From positions 1,860,001 through 1,924,000 of the forward strand of contig NC_091273.1 in NCBI RefSeq assembly GCF_042100115.1: a stretch of 64,000 nucleotides of DNA. Reading direction: 5' to 3'. Source of the DNA: Alternaria dauci. Lineage: Eukaryota; Ascomycota; Dothideomycetes; Pleosporales; Pleosporaceae. The notes beneath the pieces were generated by a model. It ran no database searches and was not told the DNA's origin. It worked only from the letters and a program-made list of their open reading frames with translations. The position numbers and the translations under genes are program-made. Positions within the stretch are counted from its first letter, which is position 1. Each line of letters begins with the position of its first letter. Below are positions 11,743 through 25,440 of this stretch, piece after piece.

Positions 11743-12387
11743 CTACGCCGTCTTGGGTTTCTTTGTGCCGTACTTGGACCGCGAGGTGATCCTGCTACCA
11801 ACACCACCCTGCAACTTGTTAGCGTCGTGTTCTCGTTCACATTGACGACTGCATTGCTTACCAGATCTAACGCTCCTCTGACCAAATGGTACTTGACACC
11901 AGGGCAATCCTGCGCGCGGCCACCCCGTACCATGACAACCGAATGCTGCTGTACATTATGCCCTAATCACTGGTTAGTCCCTCTGCCGCTACAATTCCAC
12001 GTCTCTTTTCATACCTTCTCCTGGGATATACGCCGTGATGACTTTGCCCGTGCTCAGTCTGACTCTCGCAATCTTCCTCTCGCCCGAGTTGGGTTTCTTC
12101 GGCTTCGTCGTTCCCACTTTCAGACATACGCCCTTCAGCTCCGGTCTATCCCTCAATTGCGGCGATCGCAGTTTTCGCGCCTTCTGCGCTATCCGTCCTT
12201 GTCGCAAGACTTGTATTAATGTGCATTTGTTTGCGCGCTGTGCTGGTGTTGGGCCGACTGCGAAGGCCGGCGTGCTGTGCTGGAAAGCGGTGGCGGCGAT
12301 GGAGGGCCGTATTGATCGCGCCGGAGCGAATGGGGCTGCGGAGAGGACCGAGGGTCGTGCAAGACGTCGGAAGAATGTGAAAGACAT
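11743..12387 (-). CDS. MRPS12: Mitochondrial small-subunit ribosomal protein uS12m
   Basis: Three exons, 12387-12015, 11962-11862 and 11808-11743, 179 residues. Family signatures: [49 protein letters not shown], then across the first junction [28 protein letters not shown], then [10 protein letters not shown] and the terminal [21 protein letters not shown]. uS12 sits at the decoding centre and contacts tRNA in the A site; the KPNS and GGRAQDCPG loops are the streptomycin-response regions of the family. The N-terminal ~50 residues are Arg/Ser/Ala-rich without acidic residues ([19 protein letters not shown]), as expected of a mitochondrial presequence, so the ATG at 12387 is favoured. The last exon codes for only 21 residues. 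Confidence 0.96.
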
Positions 12388-12961
12388 GGCGGGCGCTGTG
12401 GTGTGGCTCGAGATGTTCGCAATGGACAAAAGTTCGAGTTGCAAGAGCAGAGGCGGCTGACTCAGCTAACAGTGCTAATCGTATCACCAGCCATGGACAC
12501 ACCAGACGCCAATTTCATGATCACGCCAGAAAGAACCTGTGCAAACACTCTTCCTCTGGCTGGGCCAAAGGTAAACACCCAGTCTGAAATGAAGATTTTC
12601 AGAGGGTCGTGGACTGGCCGGCTTGTAACATTTCGTGACATCAGTCGCGCAGCATCTTGTCGAGACATCAACATCCATCACATGAAAGAAGAATCAAACA
12701 CTATCATCAATCTCCAGCATTATGAGTCTGCACAAGCTGCATCACAACCTGTTGTAACATTCCCACGCGTCTCTAGTATGGCTTCTTGGGTCTTCTAGAC
12801 AATGCGAGCCTTACTTCAAGCGAGCACGTCAGTGTCACGCATCGCCCGCCACTTCTGACGGCTTGGTGACCAGGAACGCAATCGTACACAGTGTATTCAG
12901 TGATGCCTTCCAAATGTAACGCTGTGCTAAGATAGTGGTAAGAGTCCAGACAAGAGCCCAT
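12388..12961. other. Intergenic, uS12m promoter and PP2A 3' end
   Basis: 574 bases with no convincing ORF, RNA gene or repeat. Confidence 0.5.
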
Positions 12962-14207
<1,246 letters not shown>

Positions 14208-14683
14208 GGTTGTGGGGGTGCGGGATCGGTGTAGATGGGGTGGTCGATCGGTTGCTGTGGTGTAGAGCTGTCGAGGGGTTCTTCCCTTCAAACTCGGCCA
14301 ATGACGTGCAGCAGACGCGAATGGAGGCGGCAGGCGGGAGCGACTTTCAATTCGGGGATTCGTATAACTAGAGACTGTGTGGCGTGCGAGGGGATATCAA
14401 GGGCGGCAGCAGGGTCTATGACAGGAATATGGGAGAATCAACACCACACACCGCAGGCATATACAACCTTGGAAGCGCTGGCCGCAATGGAGAATCGTTT
14501 GTCCGCGCCGGGTACCAAGAGCCGCAGAGGATTTAGCGCGAACTGCCGCCGGGTCCGTGCGAGTGCGCGGACGCTACTGCGGGCATCTTTGTGCAGCAGC
14601 CGCGACCCTCGTCCTTTCTCCACTCTACACTCCATTGTCACTATTGCCCATCGCAGCCACCAACGCGACAAGCAATAGCAACA
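14208..14683. promoter_or_regulatory. Divergent promoter region, PP2A and ULP1
   Basis: 476 bases between the two start codons, transcribed outward in both directions, so both core promoters and 5' UTRs lie here. No clear TATA box was seen for either. Confidence 0.5.
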
Positions 14684-17095
14684 ATGCCCGCAAAACGCGC
14701 ATACAGCGCCTACCTCTCCAGCACACCTGCGGATGTGCCAGTGGTCACTGCCAATGGCGCCGGCGCTCCACAACTGCAGGTGAGTGCGCGCTGTGGATAT
14801 AGACCTGGATGAAGCTCATAACGATGGCAGACACAGCACCCCACGCCCTCCTCTATAGACTATCTACATGTCCCAGGTGGATGGCCACAGGACTACGCCG
14901 TCGATGCTGAGCAAGTCACACCTCCGCGCGCTTCTCTCTTCAGCACGCTCGGCAAGTGGGCTGCGACCGTCAGCGTTGTCAGCCTGCTCTCAATCCCAGC
15001 GCGCCTCGCGAACCGATACCTCCGCCGGCAGACGATCAAGGCGATCCCGATCATCTCCTCGGTTGGCTCCAGCAAGAAGCGCTTCATCGCCGCAGGTGTG
15101 GCCGATGACGAGTACGCGACACCCTCACCTTCAATGCGCGCGCGCGCGAACCAAACGCGTCGCGAAAGCCAAAGGCAGGCGCGCCAGTTCCGCGACCCGC
15201 GAATCCGACATACGTCATCAGCCTATACGCAAGATTATGATTTGGCGATTACACCCACATTGCGCTATTCTGATGACGCGGACACCTCCCTCGACGCCAA
15301 ATTTGACAATTCTGGAGACGCAAATACATCCCTCGATGTCAATGTCGACTTTTCCTTTGACAGCATTCTCACGTCAACCCCGGGACGCAACTACCATACT
15401 GGCTCTCCCATCAATGCGTTCTGGGACTCCCCTCAGGTTGGCTCACCAACGAGCCCGACTCCGTCTCTCCAGTCGTACGACCATGTATACGAATCGCCCG
15501 CTTGCGACAATGCAGCTCCGGCATGGCTCTTCTCCCAGTCTCCTGTAAACGCCGCTCCGGATCCGACACCATCAGCGCAAGGATCCGCAAACTCTCTCCT
15601 CAAATCAAGTCGCAATGGCCATCGTGCTTTCAAAATCCCCACGGTTACACCTATGCGACGCCAGCTGTTGAAGGTGCAGCTTGGCAATGATATCAAGCGC
15701 AGACAAGCCGCGCTTCCGACGGAGCCTGCGGAACAAGGTTCCACCGAGACCCAGTCGAACCAAACCAATCCCGAGGCAGCCAATGGAGACCCCTCCACTA
15801 CAGATGATTTATCATACGCATCTCCTCTCGACAAGCCACACACACACTCTCTCTACAACTCTCCATCAGAATCTGATGGTTCGCCGATGCAACTTGACTC
15901 TGTGCCAGCTCCCACAGAGTTTGAATACGAAAACGACTTGTCTTTTCTGCTTGATGCACCGACTCCGCGACGCAGAAAGGGAGTGCGCTGGGAAAAGAGT
16001 GCTAAATGCAAGGCCTTCTACTTTGATGAGCGAGTCAGCGAAATGCTCGACTCCACGCTAGAGACCATAAACTCCAGTCCGATCAGGAACTACTACGATG
16101 TGTTCCAGAATACCGATCGCGGCGCATCAGACGGCAGCGAGGCAGCATCCACTCCCGGCTCTTCAGCACCCAGCAGCCCGAAGATTACGCTTCTCGATTC
16201 TCCCGCCAAGGATGGCGGATGGCGCGGTGTCTCTATCGACGCTTTCAATGCCCCAGATGAATCGCTGGAGGAATCTCAGCTGTCACTAGAGCTTTTCGAG
16301 GATCTCCAGAGAGAGATGCAGAGGAAACTTGCTCTCGCACCACCTCCTCCACCGCCACCAAAACCACTTGTCGCGCCGCTCACTCCTGGAGAAGAAGAGA
16401 TTCTGCAGGGTGCCGCAGCGAAGACCAACCACGGCCGCAACGCCAGCCAGTGGGTCATTGAACAGAAGTTGTATGCTCGGGACTTTGCGACACTGCTGCC
16501 TCGGGACTTCAACGGCGATCCCAGGGCCTGGTTGAACGACAACATTGTCAACGAATATCTTTCCATACTGGTCGCCGCAAAGAAAAAGGAGGTGGGCTTT
16601 GCACACAAACGCAACGGCCCCGCACCTCCACTTCACGCCTTCTCGTCCTTTTGGTATCAGACCTCCGATACCTCGCGCTGGACCAACAGATTTCAGCTCA
16701 AAGGCAAGCAATACCTCGATGCTGAGCTTATCCTCTACCCCATCTGCGACAAAGGACATTGGCGCCTGCTCGCGGTCTATCCCCGGGAGCGCTCCATCGA
16801 GTACTTTGATTCCATGGGTCTCGACGGGCAAAAGTACATTGACCGTCTCGTGGAATACCTCAAGCAGGAGCTCGGCGAGCACTGGATTCCCGAGGAATGG
16901 AGCAAAGAAACTGCCCAGCGGAGCGGACAGCAGCTCAACGGAAGCGACTGTGGCGTCTTCACTCTCATGAACGCTCTGGCCCTCATCCGCGGCGATGCCC
17001 CTGACCGCGTCGTTGCTACTAATGGTATGGACGACGCGCGCAGGCGTATTGCAGCCACTCTGCTAGCCGGACAACCCACCACCGAGCTGGAGTGA
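14684..17095 (+). CDS. ULP1: Ulp1-type SUMO-specific cysteine protease
   Basis: Exon 1 is 14684-14779 and exon 2 is 14831-17095, with a 51-nt intron; 786 residues. An AG six bases further on (exon from 14837) also keeps the frame, so the junction has two-codon uncertainty. The C-terminal ~220 residues form the C48 peptidase: WLNDNIVNEYLSI, WTNRFQLKGKQYLDAELILY, CDKGHWRLLAVY, IEYFDSMG and LNGSDCGVFTLMNALAL. The catalytic triad is His675 (GHW), Asp692 (YFDS) and Cys739 (GSDCG), with the oxyanion Gln in the QQLNGSDCG loop. Ulp1 matures SUMO precursor and deconjugates targets, usually at nuclear pores. The first ~540 residues are low-complexity Ser/Thr/Pro-rich with a short coiled region just before the protease, typical for targeting. 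Confidence 0.93.
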
Positions 17096-17551
17096 CAAGT
17101 TCGCATCACTCGAATCTGAATTCTACTTTCGTTTTACATTGCATGGATTGGCTGGATGTTTTTGGATTGTTTTCGGCGCATAGCATGGAGTTCGGTCACT
17201 TACGAGGTTCTCTACGACGGTCACGACCTTGATACCCATGATACCCATCGCCTCAGTGGCACGATTGTTTTGCAGGATTGGTTTGCATATTTGCGAGGCA
17301 CTGGTCTTGTTTTGTTTTGTGTTTTCTGTTCTGTTCTTCGCCTTGGAGGCATCATGTTTAATGGCGGGCAGTTTTCTGTTTTTGTTCTTGCACTAGACAC
17401 GGCCATCAAGGCACTGCTGGGTTATTCTCTCGTAGACTTTAGTGTACTACCAATCCATTCCCCTGAATTTTTCCATCTGTACAACTTGTGCAAAGGTCAC
17501 GTTGCTGCTGGTGGTGAATTAATTTGTACAATATTATATGCTACATTAACT
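17096..17551. other. Intergenic, convergent 3' regions of ULP1 and the MDR gene
   Basis: 456 bases with several T-rich runs around 17310-17390. No gene seen. Confidence 0.5.
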
Positions 17552-18703
17552 CTACGCAGCGACCTTGACGGTAAGCTTGCCAAAGTGCTTCTGATCCCAC
17601 ATGTACTGGTACGCCTCCTTGAGGTCCTTGAACTCAAACACGTTCTCATCGACAATAGGGTGAATGTCGTTGGCCTCAATCGCCCTGCACATGTCTTCCA
17701 TTTGCAGTCTTGAGCCCACCAATATACCGCGTACAGTGCAGAGGTTGTTCAGGCAGTCGAGGAACGTAGGCTGCTCCTTTACGACGCCGCCGATGAAACC
17801 AATAATGGTAATGACTCCATCGATAGCAACGGCCTTGAGAGATTGCGCCATGGTGCTCGGGCCACCGACTTCGACAACGTGCTGTACGCCTGCGCCGTTG
17901 GGTGTATGCTTTGCAGCCTCTTCGCCCCAGTTGGGTGTCTCCTTGTAGTTGATGACGTGGTCGGCACCGTATTTCTTCAGGAGCTCGGCCTTCTCTGCGG
18001 AACTCGTGGTAGCAATCACGCGGGCGCCGGCTGCCTTTGCGAACTGGAGCGCGAAGATGGATACACCGCCGGTGCCTTGCGTGAGGACTGTGTCACCGGG
18101 CTTGAGAGCGCGCGACTCCAGGCCGTAAAGAGCATTCCAGGCCGTGAGGGCGGCGCAGGAGAGGGTCGAGGCTTCGAGCATGTTTAGGTTGGATGGGGCA
18201 GGGACGAGGCCAGCTTCATCGAACACGCCGTACTCTCTGAGGGTGCCGTCAAGAGCGCCTCCCAAGCCGGTGCCCACAGACTTTGCGTCGAGGGAGCCGG
18301 CGATGTGACCTTGGTTGAAGAGCGTGACTACCTTGTCTGGAACATATTAGACTACATGCATCCGTGTTGGGCAGAGAGATACGAACCTCCAGGCTTGAAG
18401 CGTGTGACGTGCTTGCCGACCGACTCGACGGTACCGGCACCATCTGAGCCGGGTATGATGCTGTCCTTCATTGGGAAGGGGTATTTGCCCATGGGGATGA
18501 TGAGGTCACGGAAGTTTAGTGACACAGCGTGAACTGTCAATTGGTCAGAATTGCTGCGATTGGCCTTCCAACGGACTGCACACACCCTTGACGAGAACAT
18601 CTTTGTCCCCAATCTCAGGCACCTTGGCCTGCTCGTTGAACTTGAGAGATTCGAAGCCGTCCTTGCCTTGGACGGTCCATGCCTTCGTCGTTGATGGAGC
18701 CAT
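17552..18703 (-). CDS. Medium-chain (zinc-free) NAD(P)H-dependent oxidoreductase
   Basis: Exons 18703-18586, 18533-18387 and 18336-17552; 349 residues, the size of the medium-chain dehydrogenase/reductase (MDR) family. N-terminal GroES-like domain: VHAVSLNFRDLIIPMGKYP and IPGSDGAGTVESVGKHV. Rossmann domain: LTQGTGGVSIFALQFAKAAGARVIATTSS, then KYGADHVINYKETPNW and VEVGGPSTMAQSLKAV. Neither the catalytic-zinc Cys/His set (GHE) nor the four-Cys structural loop is present, so it belongs with quinone-oxidoreductase-like MDRs rather than zinc alcohol dehydrogenases. Substrate cannot be predicted. No targeting signal. Introns are 52 and 50 nt. Confidence 0.88.
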
Positions 18704-19950
18704 GTTGTGGTTGTTTTGTGCGTAGTGGGATGACTTGGAGAGGGATATTGCGGTATTTCAAGTAAAGCTCAGAGATTTTAAAGTTTTGTGACGTCTTTGC
18801 CATGACGGTGCCTGCTCTTTATGTACTGCCATGTCCATGTGGGGTGGTGGAAGGTCCGAATAGTGACGCAAGAACAACAGGGGCCGCCTTGCTACACGTG
18901 TTGGCCCTAGCTGCCTGTAGACTACGACTATCCTAGATCGTCAGGCTGGTTCATGAGCGGCAGCATGGGGAAGATCCAATAGCGGCTTGCCTGTCGCGGC
19001 TCTGCTCGTCGACTGCTGGTCTAGAAGTCGGATCCGTCAGAACTGCGGTGCCTGCATCGCCGGGAATTGCTCGGAACGTCGACGAACGCGCAGGTTAGAG
19101 AATGGGACAGCGTTCCAACATGGCAGATATCGGCAAAGTCCGTTTCTCGAAGCGGCATTTGTAAGCTCAGTGTAGGCGGGTGGGTCCGCCAGTAACGAAA
19201 CGCGCGCATGTCGCGTTGTTTCGTGCCTACACGCCCCGCTCTGTCTTCCACTGGCTTCTATGCGCGACACGTTCATTAGTGAACATGCCACCGCCGGGGC
19301 AACTACGTTTGCCTGATTATGTCGACATTGAATCTGCTGCGACACAGGCGGTCGATAAGAGGAGCTCTCCTTCTCGACTGCGGCTCCTCTAGTGCTGTCG
19401 CGAAAGCCGATGCAGCCTATATGACCCCTGAGACCATATCTAGTCTGGCCACCACGCGCACTTGCCCTGTTTATAGTTTGCAACCTATCATGTTAGGTGC
19501 GATTGAGGGATATGCGCTTCCTCGTGTGTCCAGCTTCTCGACGCAGCTTGGCACCAGGAACAGCATCACTCAACTTGAACCCGAACACCCTCACGCATAG
19601 TTATCAACTGCACTCACAGGTCGGCCCGTCGAGATTATGGAACGCTTCCGCCACCAAGTTCCTCAGCTTCCAGCCACGCTCATGCAGTAGCGCTTAGTGC
19701 GTTAGTGGCCTACCAGCAGCCACCGGAGCAGTTGATTGGGAAGAGGCTCAGCACCGTCTGTTTCTGCTTCAATCTCCTAAGAAACGGGAATGCGACAGCG
19801 TGCGCACCCATGACGTTTTCCCGCCGTCGTCTTGTTGAGATGTTGTGTACACTCGCTGCGTCGCATATGCAACCCCTCAGCTGAACGCCAGCACCGTGGT
19901 ATTGTTCCCATGACTGTCGCAGTCTCCGAGATCCTCAGAATCCAACTACG
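18704..19950. promoter_or_regulatory. Long divergent intergenic region
   Basis: 1247 bases between the start codons of the MDR gene and the membrane-protein gene. Both promoters lie here. I found no RNA gene, no repeat and no ORF with a recognisable product. Confidence 0.45.
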
Positions 19951-22135
19951 ATGATGTCCCTAGGACCTCAATCGGCCTACTCCTCGCGAGACGTTTCCCC
20001 AGATTCGCGTCGCGAACCCCGCGAACTGTTGCGCTCAGAATCCGACTCTATCAAGCTCGCCTATCTATCCCAGCGGTTGCAGGACGGTCGCACAACGGAC
20101 GGGTTGCAGCCAGGGGCACATTTTGGCCTGTCACTCGGAGAGAGTCAATATGAGCGTGCTCGTGGATACACAAGTCCTGTTCTCTCCGCACGCTCGACGG
20201 GGGAGTCAACACACACCCCAAACTCCCGCTACCATAGGAAAGCCTGGGATGCAGACACGCAAGCTCTGGTCGATCGCCGCTCTGGGGAATTGGCGCAATG
20301 GCACATATATTGGACTACCCCAGCACTCATCGCAACGTTATTCCTGACTGGGTTCGCGGCAGCAGTGGGCCACCACTTGTTCTATGCGCGTCTTGACGGG
20401 CAGCCGGCTATCGAGCAACTGAGAATGGTAAGATACGGGACGGCGCTGGCATTCTTTGTAAAAAGCACCCTTGTCGGGACTGTCATCATGTGTAATCGCC
20501 AGCGGATCTGGTACACATTTCGGCGAAAGGCGATGACGATCAATGGCATCGATGGCCTATTTTCGGCAACGGAAGATCCGACGCAGTTCTTTTTGAACTG
20601 GGAAATGATCAGAAACGGCAAGCTTGCCACGCTGATGGCCGCATGTACTTGGGTAAGACTGCAAGTCTTCTGGTGTATCTGTACTGACAATATAGTTGCT
20701 ACCACTCGCATCCGTGCTGTCTCCGGCTTCGCTCACATCCGAGCTCAGGACCTTCAACGACACTGCGACGTGCTCTGTAGCTACCTTGAACTTTACCCAG
20801 GAGTCTACATACGACTTTCGGGACAGGAGCAAATTATTGCTAAAGAGCTTAAACTTCTACAACACCACTGAGTCAGCTGGAGAGGAGAAACAAGATTCTG
20901 GAGATGGGAGTTATTTCGACTACTACGATCAGCCGTCGAAGAATGCGCGCCGCTTGGCATTTAGTAGTGTCTACATGCAGAAGCCACAGGCCCGGGAGAA
21001 TGCATCTACAGCGTTTTGTGGATCCGGTTGGAACTGCACGTACACGATTGGATTCATTGCACCCGGGTACAAATGCGACGACATTGACGATGCTAGTGGA
21101 TCCACCGCATCTTTCAACTTGGCTGATATTGCACCGAACGGCAGGCTTGTATATACTGCGGACGTAGATCAAGGAGAGTACGGGCATCAGGATCCGGGAA
21201 ACGGGACGTCTTTGGGTGTCTTGGAAAGTGAACCCGCTCTCTGGATCGGGTACGCGTACGTTTCCCTGTACAAACTCATGCGAAATATACTGACTTGCCA
21301 CAGCATCAATACGTCCGAACCGTATCCAGATGACAGCCCATATAAAGCTAGATGGGGAAACGTCCACGAGCCCAGGATATTCAAATGCGTCATGCAGTAT
21401 ACCAACTACACATTTGACATGACATACAGCCCCAGACAGTCTGCAGTGCGTCGAGAGCGAGTGTTTCTGCGTCCCGTCATCGGCGAAGATCCCGTTAAGC
21501 CCCAGGACGTGGAAAAGTACAAGCTAACAGCCTCGTACCACACCATGGGCTCGCTTTTGCGTCGCTTTCTCCGCGGCAAGATCGAGCTGCAAAAAGTCCT
21601 CATCACCTACTCGGACCTGTCTGAAACGCGGTTGGCCAACAGCAGCACTTCGTATCCGCTGGTGGACCTGAAGACGGAGATACAAGATTTTTTCGAGGAC
21701 ATACTCATCACCCTTCTCAATGAGCCGAGACTGGTCGTCGCGCAGAACCAAGAAGTGCCGTGTCTGAAATCGCGTACCATGATGGTGTATGTGTACTACA
21801 AACGCTCCCTCTGGATCGGGTACGCCATCGTCATTGCAATCACGTTTGCGTTTATGCTCGTTGGTGCGTGGTCACTGTACGAGAACGGAGTAGCATCCGA
21901 CGTGCTCTTTTCCCGCATCATGGCCACAACCCGCAATCCCACCCTCGATCACTTGAGTGTGGGGGCATGTTTGGGCGGAGATCCTTTTCCCAAAGAGCTG
22001 ACACAGACGAAGCTACGCTTTGGCGTGCTGCTTGAGGATGATCCCAGGGAGGGGCCTCTGGGGAAGGTCGAGCATTGCTGCTTTGGCACCATGGGCGAGA
22101 CGAAGGAGATTGTCAAGGGTGGCACGTATGCATAG
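19951..22135 (+). CDS. Pezizomycotina-specific polytopic membrane protein
   Basis: Exons 19951-20652, 20696-21255 and 21304-22135; 697 residues. The second intron (21256-21303) is 48 nt, stop-free and in frame, but has GTACGT, CTGAC and CACAG signals and its removal gives a smooth LWIGYAINTSEPYP. Spans: PALIATLFLTGFAAAVGHHLFY, TALAFFVKSTLVGTVIM, and a C-terminal IGYAIVIAITFAFMLVGAWSLY. Between them is a ~320-residue, probably extracellular or luminal domain with many N-glycosylation sequons (NDTA, NFTQ, NTTE, NCTY, NGTS, NTSE, NYTF) and several Cys. The cytosolic tail has GACLGGDPFPKELTQTKLRFGVL. I recall proteins of this layout carrying the label 'formylmethionine deformylase-like' in fungal databases; no deformylase motif (HExxH) is visible, so I do not adopt that function. 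Confidence 0.8.
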
Positions 22136-22403
22136 GAGTATACGCTCTGTATTGAACGCACTAATGATATTGGGGTATGTTGAAAACATAGAGGTCTTGC
22201 CCACGTCTTGCAACGTCAATAGGAGTCTGTCCTGGTCCTTTTCCTATTTCGCTTCAAATGTGTCGATTACGTCAACGATTATTCATAATGAGCCGAGTTT
22301 GAGACATTAAAAGATCATGTTTGATTCACATTACGATTTCATTAGATGGCCGTCAAGACCGGCAGCTGCTGAAAATACACAGCAAGAAAACGTGACCAGC
22401 AAA

Positions 22404-24184
22404 CTACGACTGATCGCCCATGCCCAGGCCCAAGAACTCAAACAAGATAGGGTTACCCGCAACGGCTATATATGCGATACCTGCTCATGGTCAGCCACCG
22501 CTGTAAGGATTATGCGCGATACATACCAGTGTACACAATCAGCTTCGTAACAACCTCAACATCGTAGCGCACTCGTGGCGTCGTAAGCTTCATGAAAATC
22601 TCCCGCTTCTCATTCTCCTCCTCGGTCGGGCTCTGTGCAAGCTTGTAGACGTCGCCGGCGACGTCCGTATCGCTCTCTGGAGGAGTTGTGTTCTTCTCCT
22701 TTATCTGCACTTCTCCTGTGCCCATCATCTGCTCGTACGAATGCACGCGGGATGCCATGGGCGTGGGCAGGAGACCAGTACCAAGCAGCGGCTCGCCCTT
22801 CTCGATGCTGGGTGTGTCGAGGCCAGCTGGAGTCGGGACCCAGGCCGAGTCTTCGGGCACAGCACCATCCAGCGAATTGACGCTTTCCCGCCGTCTGCGG
22901 TTTCGGTAAGCAAGCGTTTCGTAGGCATCGGCGGCAGATTGCGGTCCGACAGATACAGATCTCTTGCGTGGGTGGGCGAGGTTCTTGAGCATATGCGGCA
23001 GTTCTGATGCAGGTGGAATGACGTTGTCGTCGTCGGCGAACGGCTTGATAGACTTGTACTTGGAGGCGTTCAGGAAAAAGGCACGTGGCATGTTCCAGCG
23101 GGCTTGCTCTAGAATGCGAAATATGGGGGGCAGTATGGTGAACAGAGCAGGCTTCATAGTCGCTCTCCAGACAAAGATGACGACGACACCAAGCAGGATG
23201 CGAATAGTCGCTTTGAACAGCCCGATCTTCTCCAAGTCAAATGGCACGGACGACGGGTATGCGTCTCTTACAGCGTAGCCAGTCTGCGCATAGTGCCATG
23301 CACCGAGGTTGATGCCAATGACGACGCCAGAAAAGGATACGCTGTCGTCGTAGCACGGACAGTCGTCGGCGGGCTCCGGGTGGATACGGACGAGGACGCA
23401 GACGACCAGAGTTGCGATGAAAATGTCGACATAACTTCCACTAAAGACGAACGAGTCCATCCAGTCCCCGCACACCAGCTGCAAGGCCGTAATCAAGGCA
23501 CCCATTATGCTCCCGACCAGGACATCCAGAAATCCGTGCATGCCGCAATACAAGCGCCCCGCGATGATGGAGAGTGCGTAGAAGTAGAAGAGGGCCTGCA
23601 GACCCGTGTTCCAATTGGAGGCGTCCTGGTCCGCCGACTGGCGCAGCATGTAGATGGCGTAGAAGGCGACGGACACGGCATTCGCAGAGTGCGACGACGG
23701 GAAGCCGTACTCGAGCGCAGCAGACCCGGACATGGAGATGCGGGCGAGGGGAGGGGACAAGGGGCGGGGCAGACAGAGCATGTCCTTGAGGAAGCCAGTC
23801 CCGTACACACCGGCTGCAAGCATAAAGACAGTCCTGTGCACGTCAGACGTCGCACGATGGCGAATGGCAGCGCCCGACATACGCTCGACCGATGCTAGTG
23901 TAGCCGCACCAGAACTGGATGGGCAGGAAGACCATGAAGAAGGTGTGGGTGCCGAGGTTGGCGGTATAGGCAAAGTACGAGTCGAGGGCGGGCGAGCGCA
24001 GCTTGTCCTGCATCAGCGCGAGCCATGGTGTCTCCCAGCGCACAATGGGTATGAGGCGGTTGCGCAGGGCATTGCGCCATGCGGGCAGGCGCTGGGCGTA
24101 GTGGTCGTGGCCCTTGTTGCCGGCGTCCAATTTGGGCTCCGTGGTCGCTACGCTGTCGGCGGGCGCATCATGTCGCGGACTCAT
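22404..24184 (-). CDS. LCB3: Dihydrosphingosine-1-phosphate phosphatase
   Basis: Exons 24184-23883, 23833-22527 and 22480-22404; 561 residues. The PAP2 (type 2 phosphatidic acid phosphatase) active-site triplet is complete: KDMLCLPRP, GFPSSHSANA (first catalytic His) and GRLYCGMHGFLDVLVG (second His and Asp). Lcb3/Ysr2 proteins dephosphorylate sphingoid-base 1-phosphates in the ER membrane, feeding bases back to ceramide synthesis. Several hydrophobic spans follow (FIATLVVCVLV, ATIRILLGVVVIFVW). The short last exon encodes GIAYIAVAGNPILFEFLGLGMGDQS and is needed: without it the frame ends four residues into the intron. The splice inside the first span gives GRATVFMLAAGVYGTGFLKD. A Ser/Pro-rich cytosolic stretch occupies the C-terminal third. 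Divergent from RHO4. Confidence 0.92.
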
Positions 24185-24505
24185 GGCAGCGGTCGCAGAA
24201 AGGGGGTGGGCGGGTCAGTCGAACGTGCATGTCCAGCGCCGGGCGATGTGTGTGCATGTAAGACGACGAGGCTGTGGGTGGGCTGCAGTACCAGCGACCG
24301 ACAGGGACAGGGCTGCGGCAGCTTAGCGAGCCGGTGGTGACATAGCGTGGTTGCCATATGCGACCGAGCACTCTAACAGTCAACATCCGACTCTTAAGCC
24401 CCGACCACGCGCTCCCCACACACTCTCCAACACCATCTTCCTTCTCCATATTGATACCCTCTGGCTGAAGCTTGACACGACGCACTCTGCCGCACCCACT
24501 CCGAC
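24185..24505. promoter_or_regulatory. Divergent promoter region, LCB3-like gene and RHO4
   Basis: 321 bases between two outward-facing start codons. No single element stands out. Confidence 0.5.
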
Positions 24506-25440
24506 ATGGCCACCGCACCTTCGCAGAACTACGACTACCTCCGGCGCAAGCAGAGCACAAAGGCACCGGTTTCGTCAATCACACCCGTCCGCACCCACGC
24601 CCGCACCCCCAGCGAGCGCAACAGCAATGGCACCGTCAGCTCCTATGGAACCACCAACACGCGCGACACCGCCATCACCGAGCCCCCGGCCTACTCCAAG
24701 AAGCTCGTCGTCGTCGGCGACGGCGGCTGCGGCAAGACATGTCTGCTGATCAGCTACAGCTCCGGCAACTTCCCAGAGGTAGGCGCCCCGCCAGAGACAC
24801 GCCATGTCATGCTAATGCGGCCCAGAAATATGTACCGACCGTCTTTGAAAACTACATCACGCACACGCCCCATCCGCCAACAGGCAAGATGGTCGAGCTT
24901 GCGCTGTGGGACACGGCCGGCCAGGAGGAGTACGACAGGCTGCGGCCGCTCTCCTACCCCGAGACCGACGTCATCTTTGTGTGCTTCGCCATCGACTGCC
25001 CCAACTCACTAGAAAACGTCATGGACAAGGTAAGACGCCTCGAGCAATTCACCATGCGCGGCTAACAGTCCCAGTGGTACCCAGAGGTCCTCCACTTCTG
25101 CCCAACAACGCCTCTCATGCTCCTGGGGCTCAAGTCTGACCTGCGCAACAAGAAGAACTGCATCGAGCTCCTCAAGACACAGGGCCTGACGCCCGTCACC
25201 ACCGAGCAGGGACGTGCCGTCGCAAAGAAGATGGGCGCTGCCTACATGGAGTGCAGCAGTAAAGAGCAAGACGGCGTCGAGGAGATTTTCGACATGGCCG
25301 TCACAATGGCCGTCGGCGAGGAGCACAAGGAGCAAGAAGAGCGCCGCGTCGGCACAGCTAACTCGTCAAGAGGAAACACATCAACGTTCCCGGCCGGGGG
25401 CGGCAAGAAGAAGAAGCGCAGCGGCTGCAAGGTGCTGTAG
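24506..25440 (+). CDS. RHO4: Rho4-type small GTPase
   Basis: Exons 24506-24778, 24826-25029 and 25075-25440; 280 residues. G-domain motifs: P-loop [10 protein letters not shown], switch [10 protein letters not shown], switch [19 protein letters not shown], and SSK near the G5 box; the NKXD-equivalent reads LKSDLRNK. Features separating Rho4 from Rho1/Cdc42 are a ~65-residue Ser/Thr-rich N-terminal extension and the inserted [14 protein letters not shown] after the effector loop. The C terminus has a Lys run and a CaaX box CKVL, whose final Leu predicts geranylgeranylation. Fungal Rho4 directs septum formation and cell-wall deposition, typically with formins and the septation initiation network. 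Introns are 47 and 45 nt. Confidence 0.94.

Noticed and set aside
17552..18703. Zinc-dependent alcohol dehydrogenase
   Set aside because: GHE motif and zinc-binding Cys residues are missing; the zinc-free MDR assignment fits better.
19951..22135. Peptide deformylase function for the membrane protein
   Set aside because: The label is attached to similar fungal proteins as I recall, but the HExxH and EGCLS motifs of deformylases are absent and the protein is a membrane protein.
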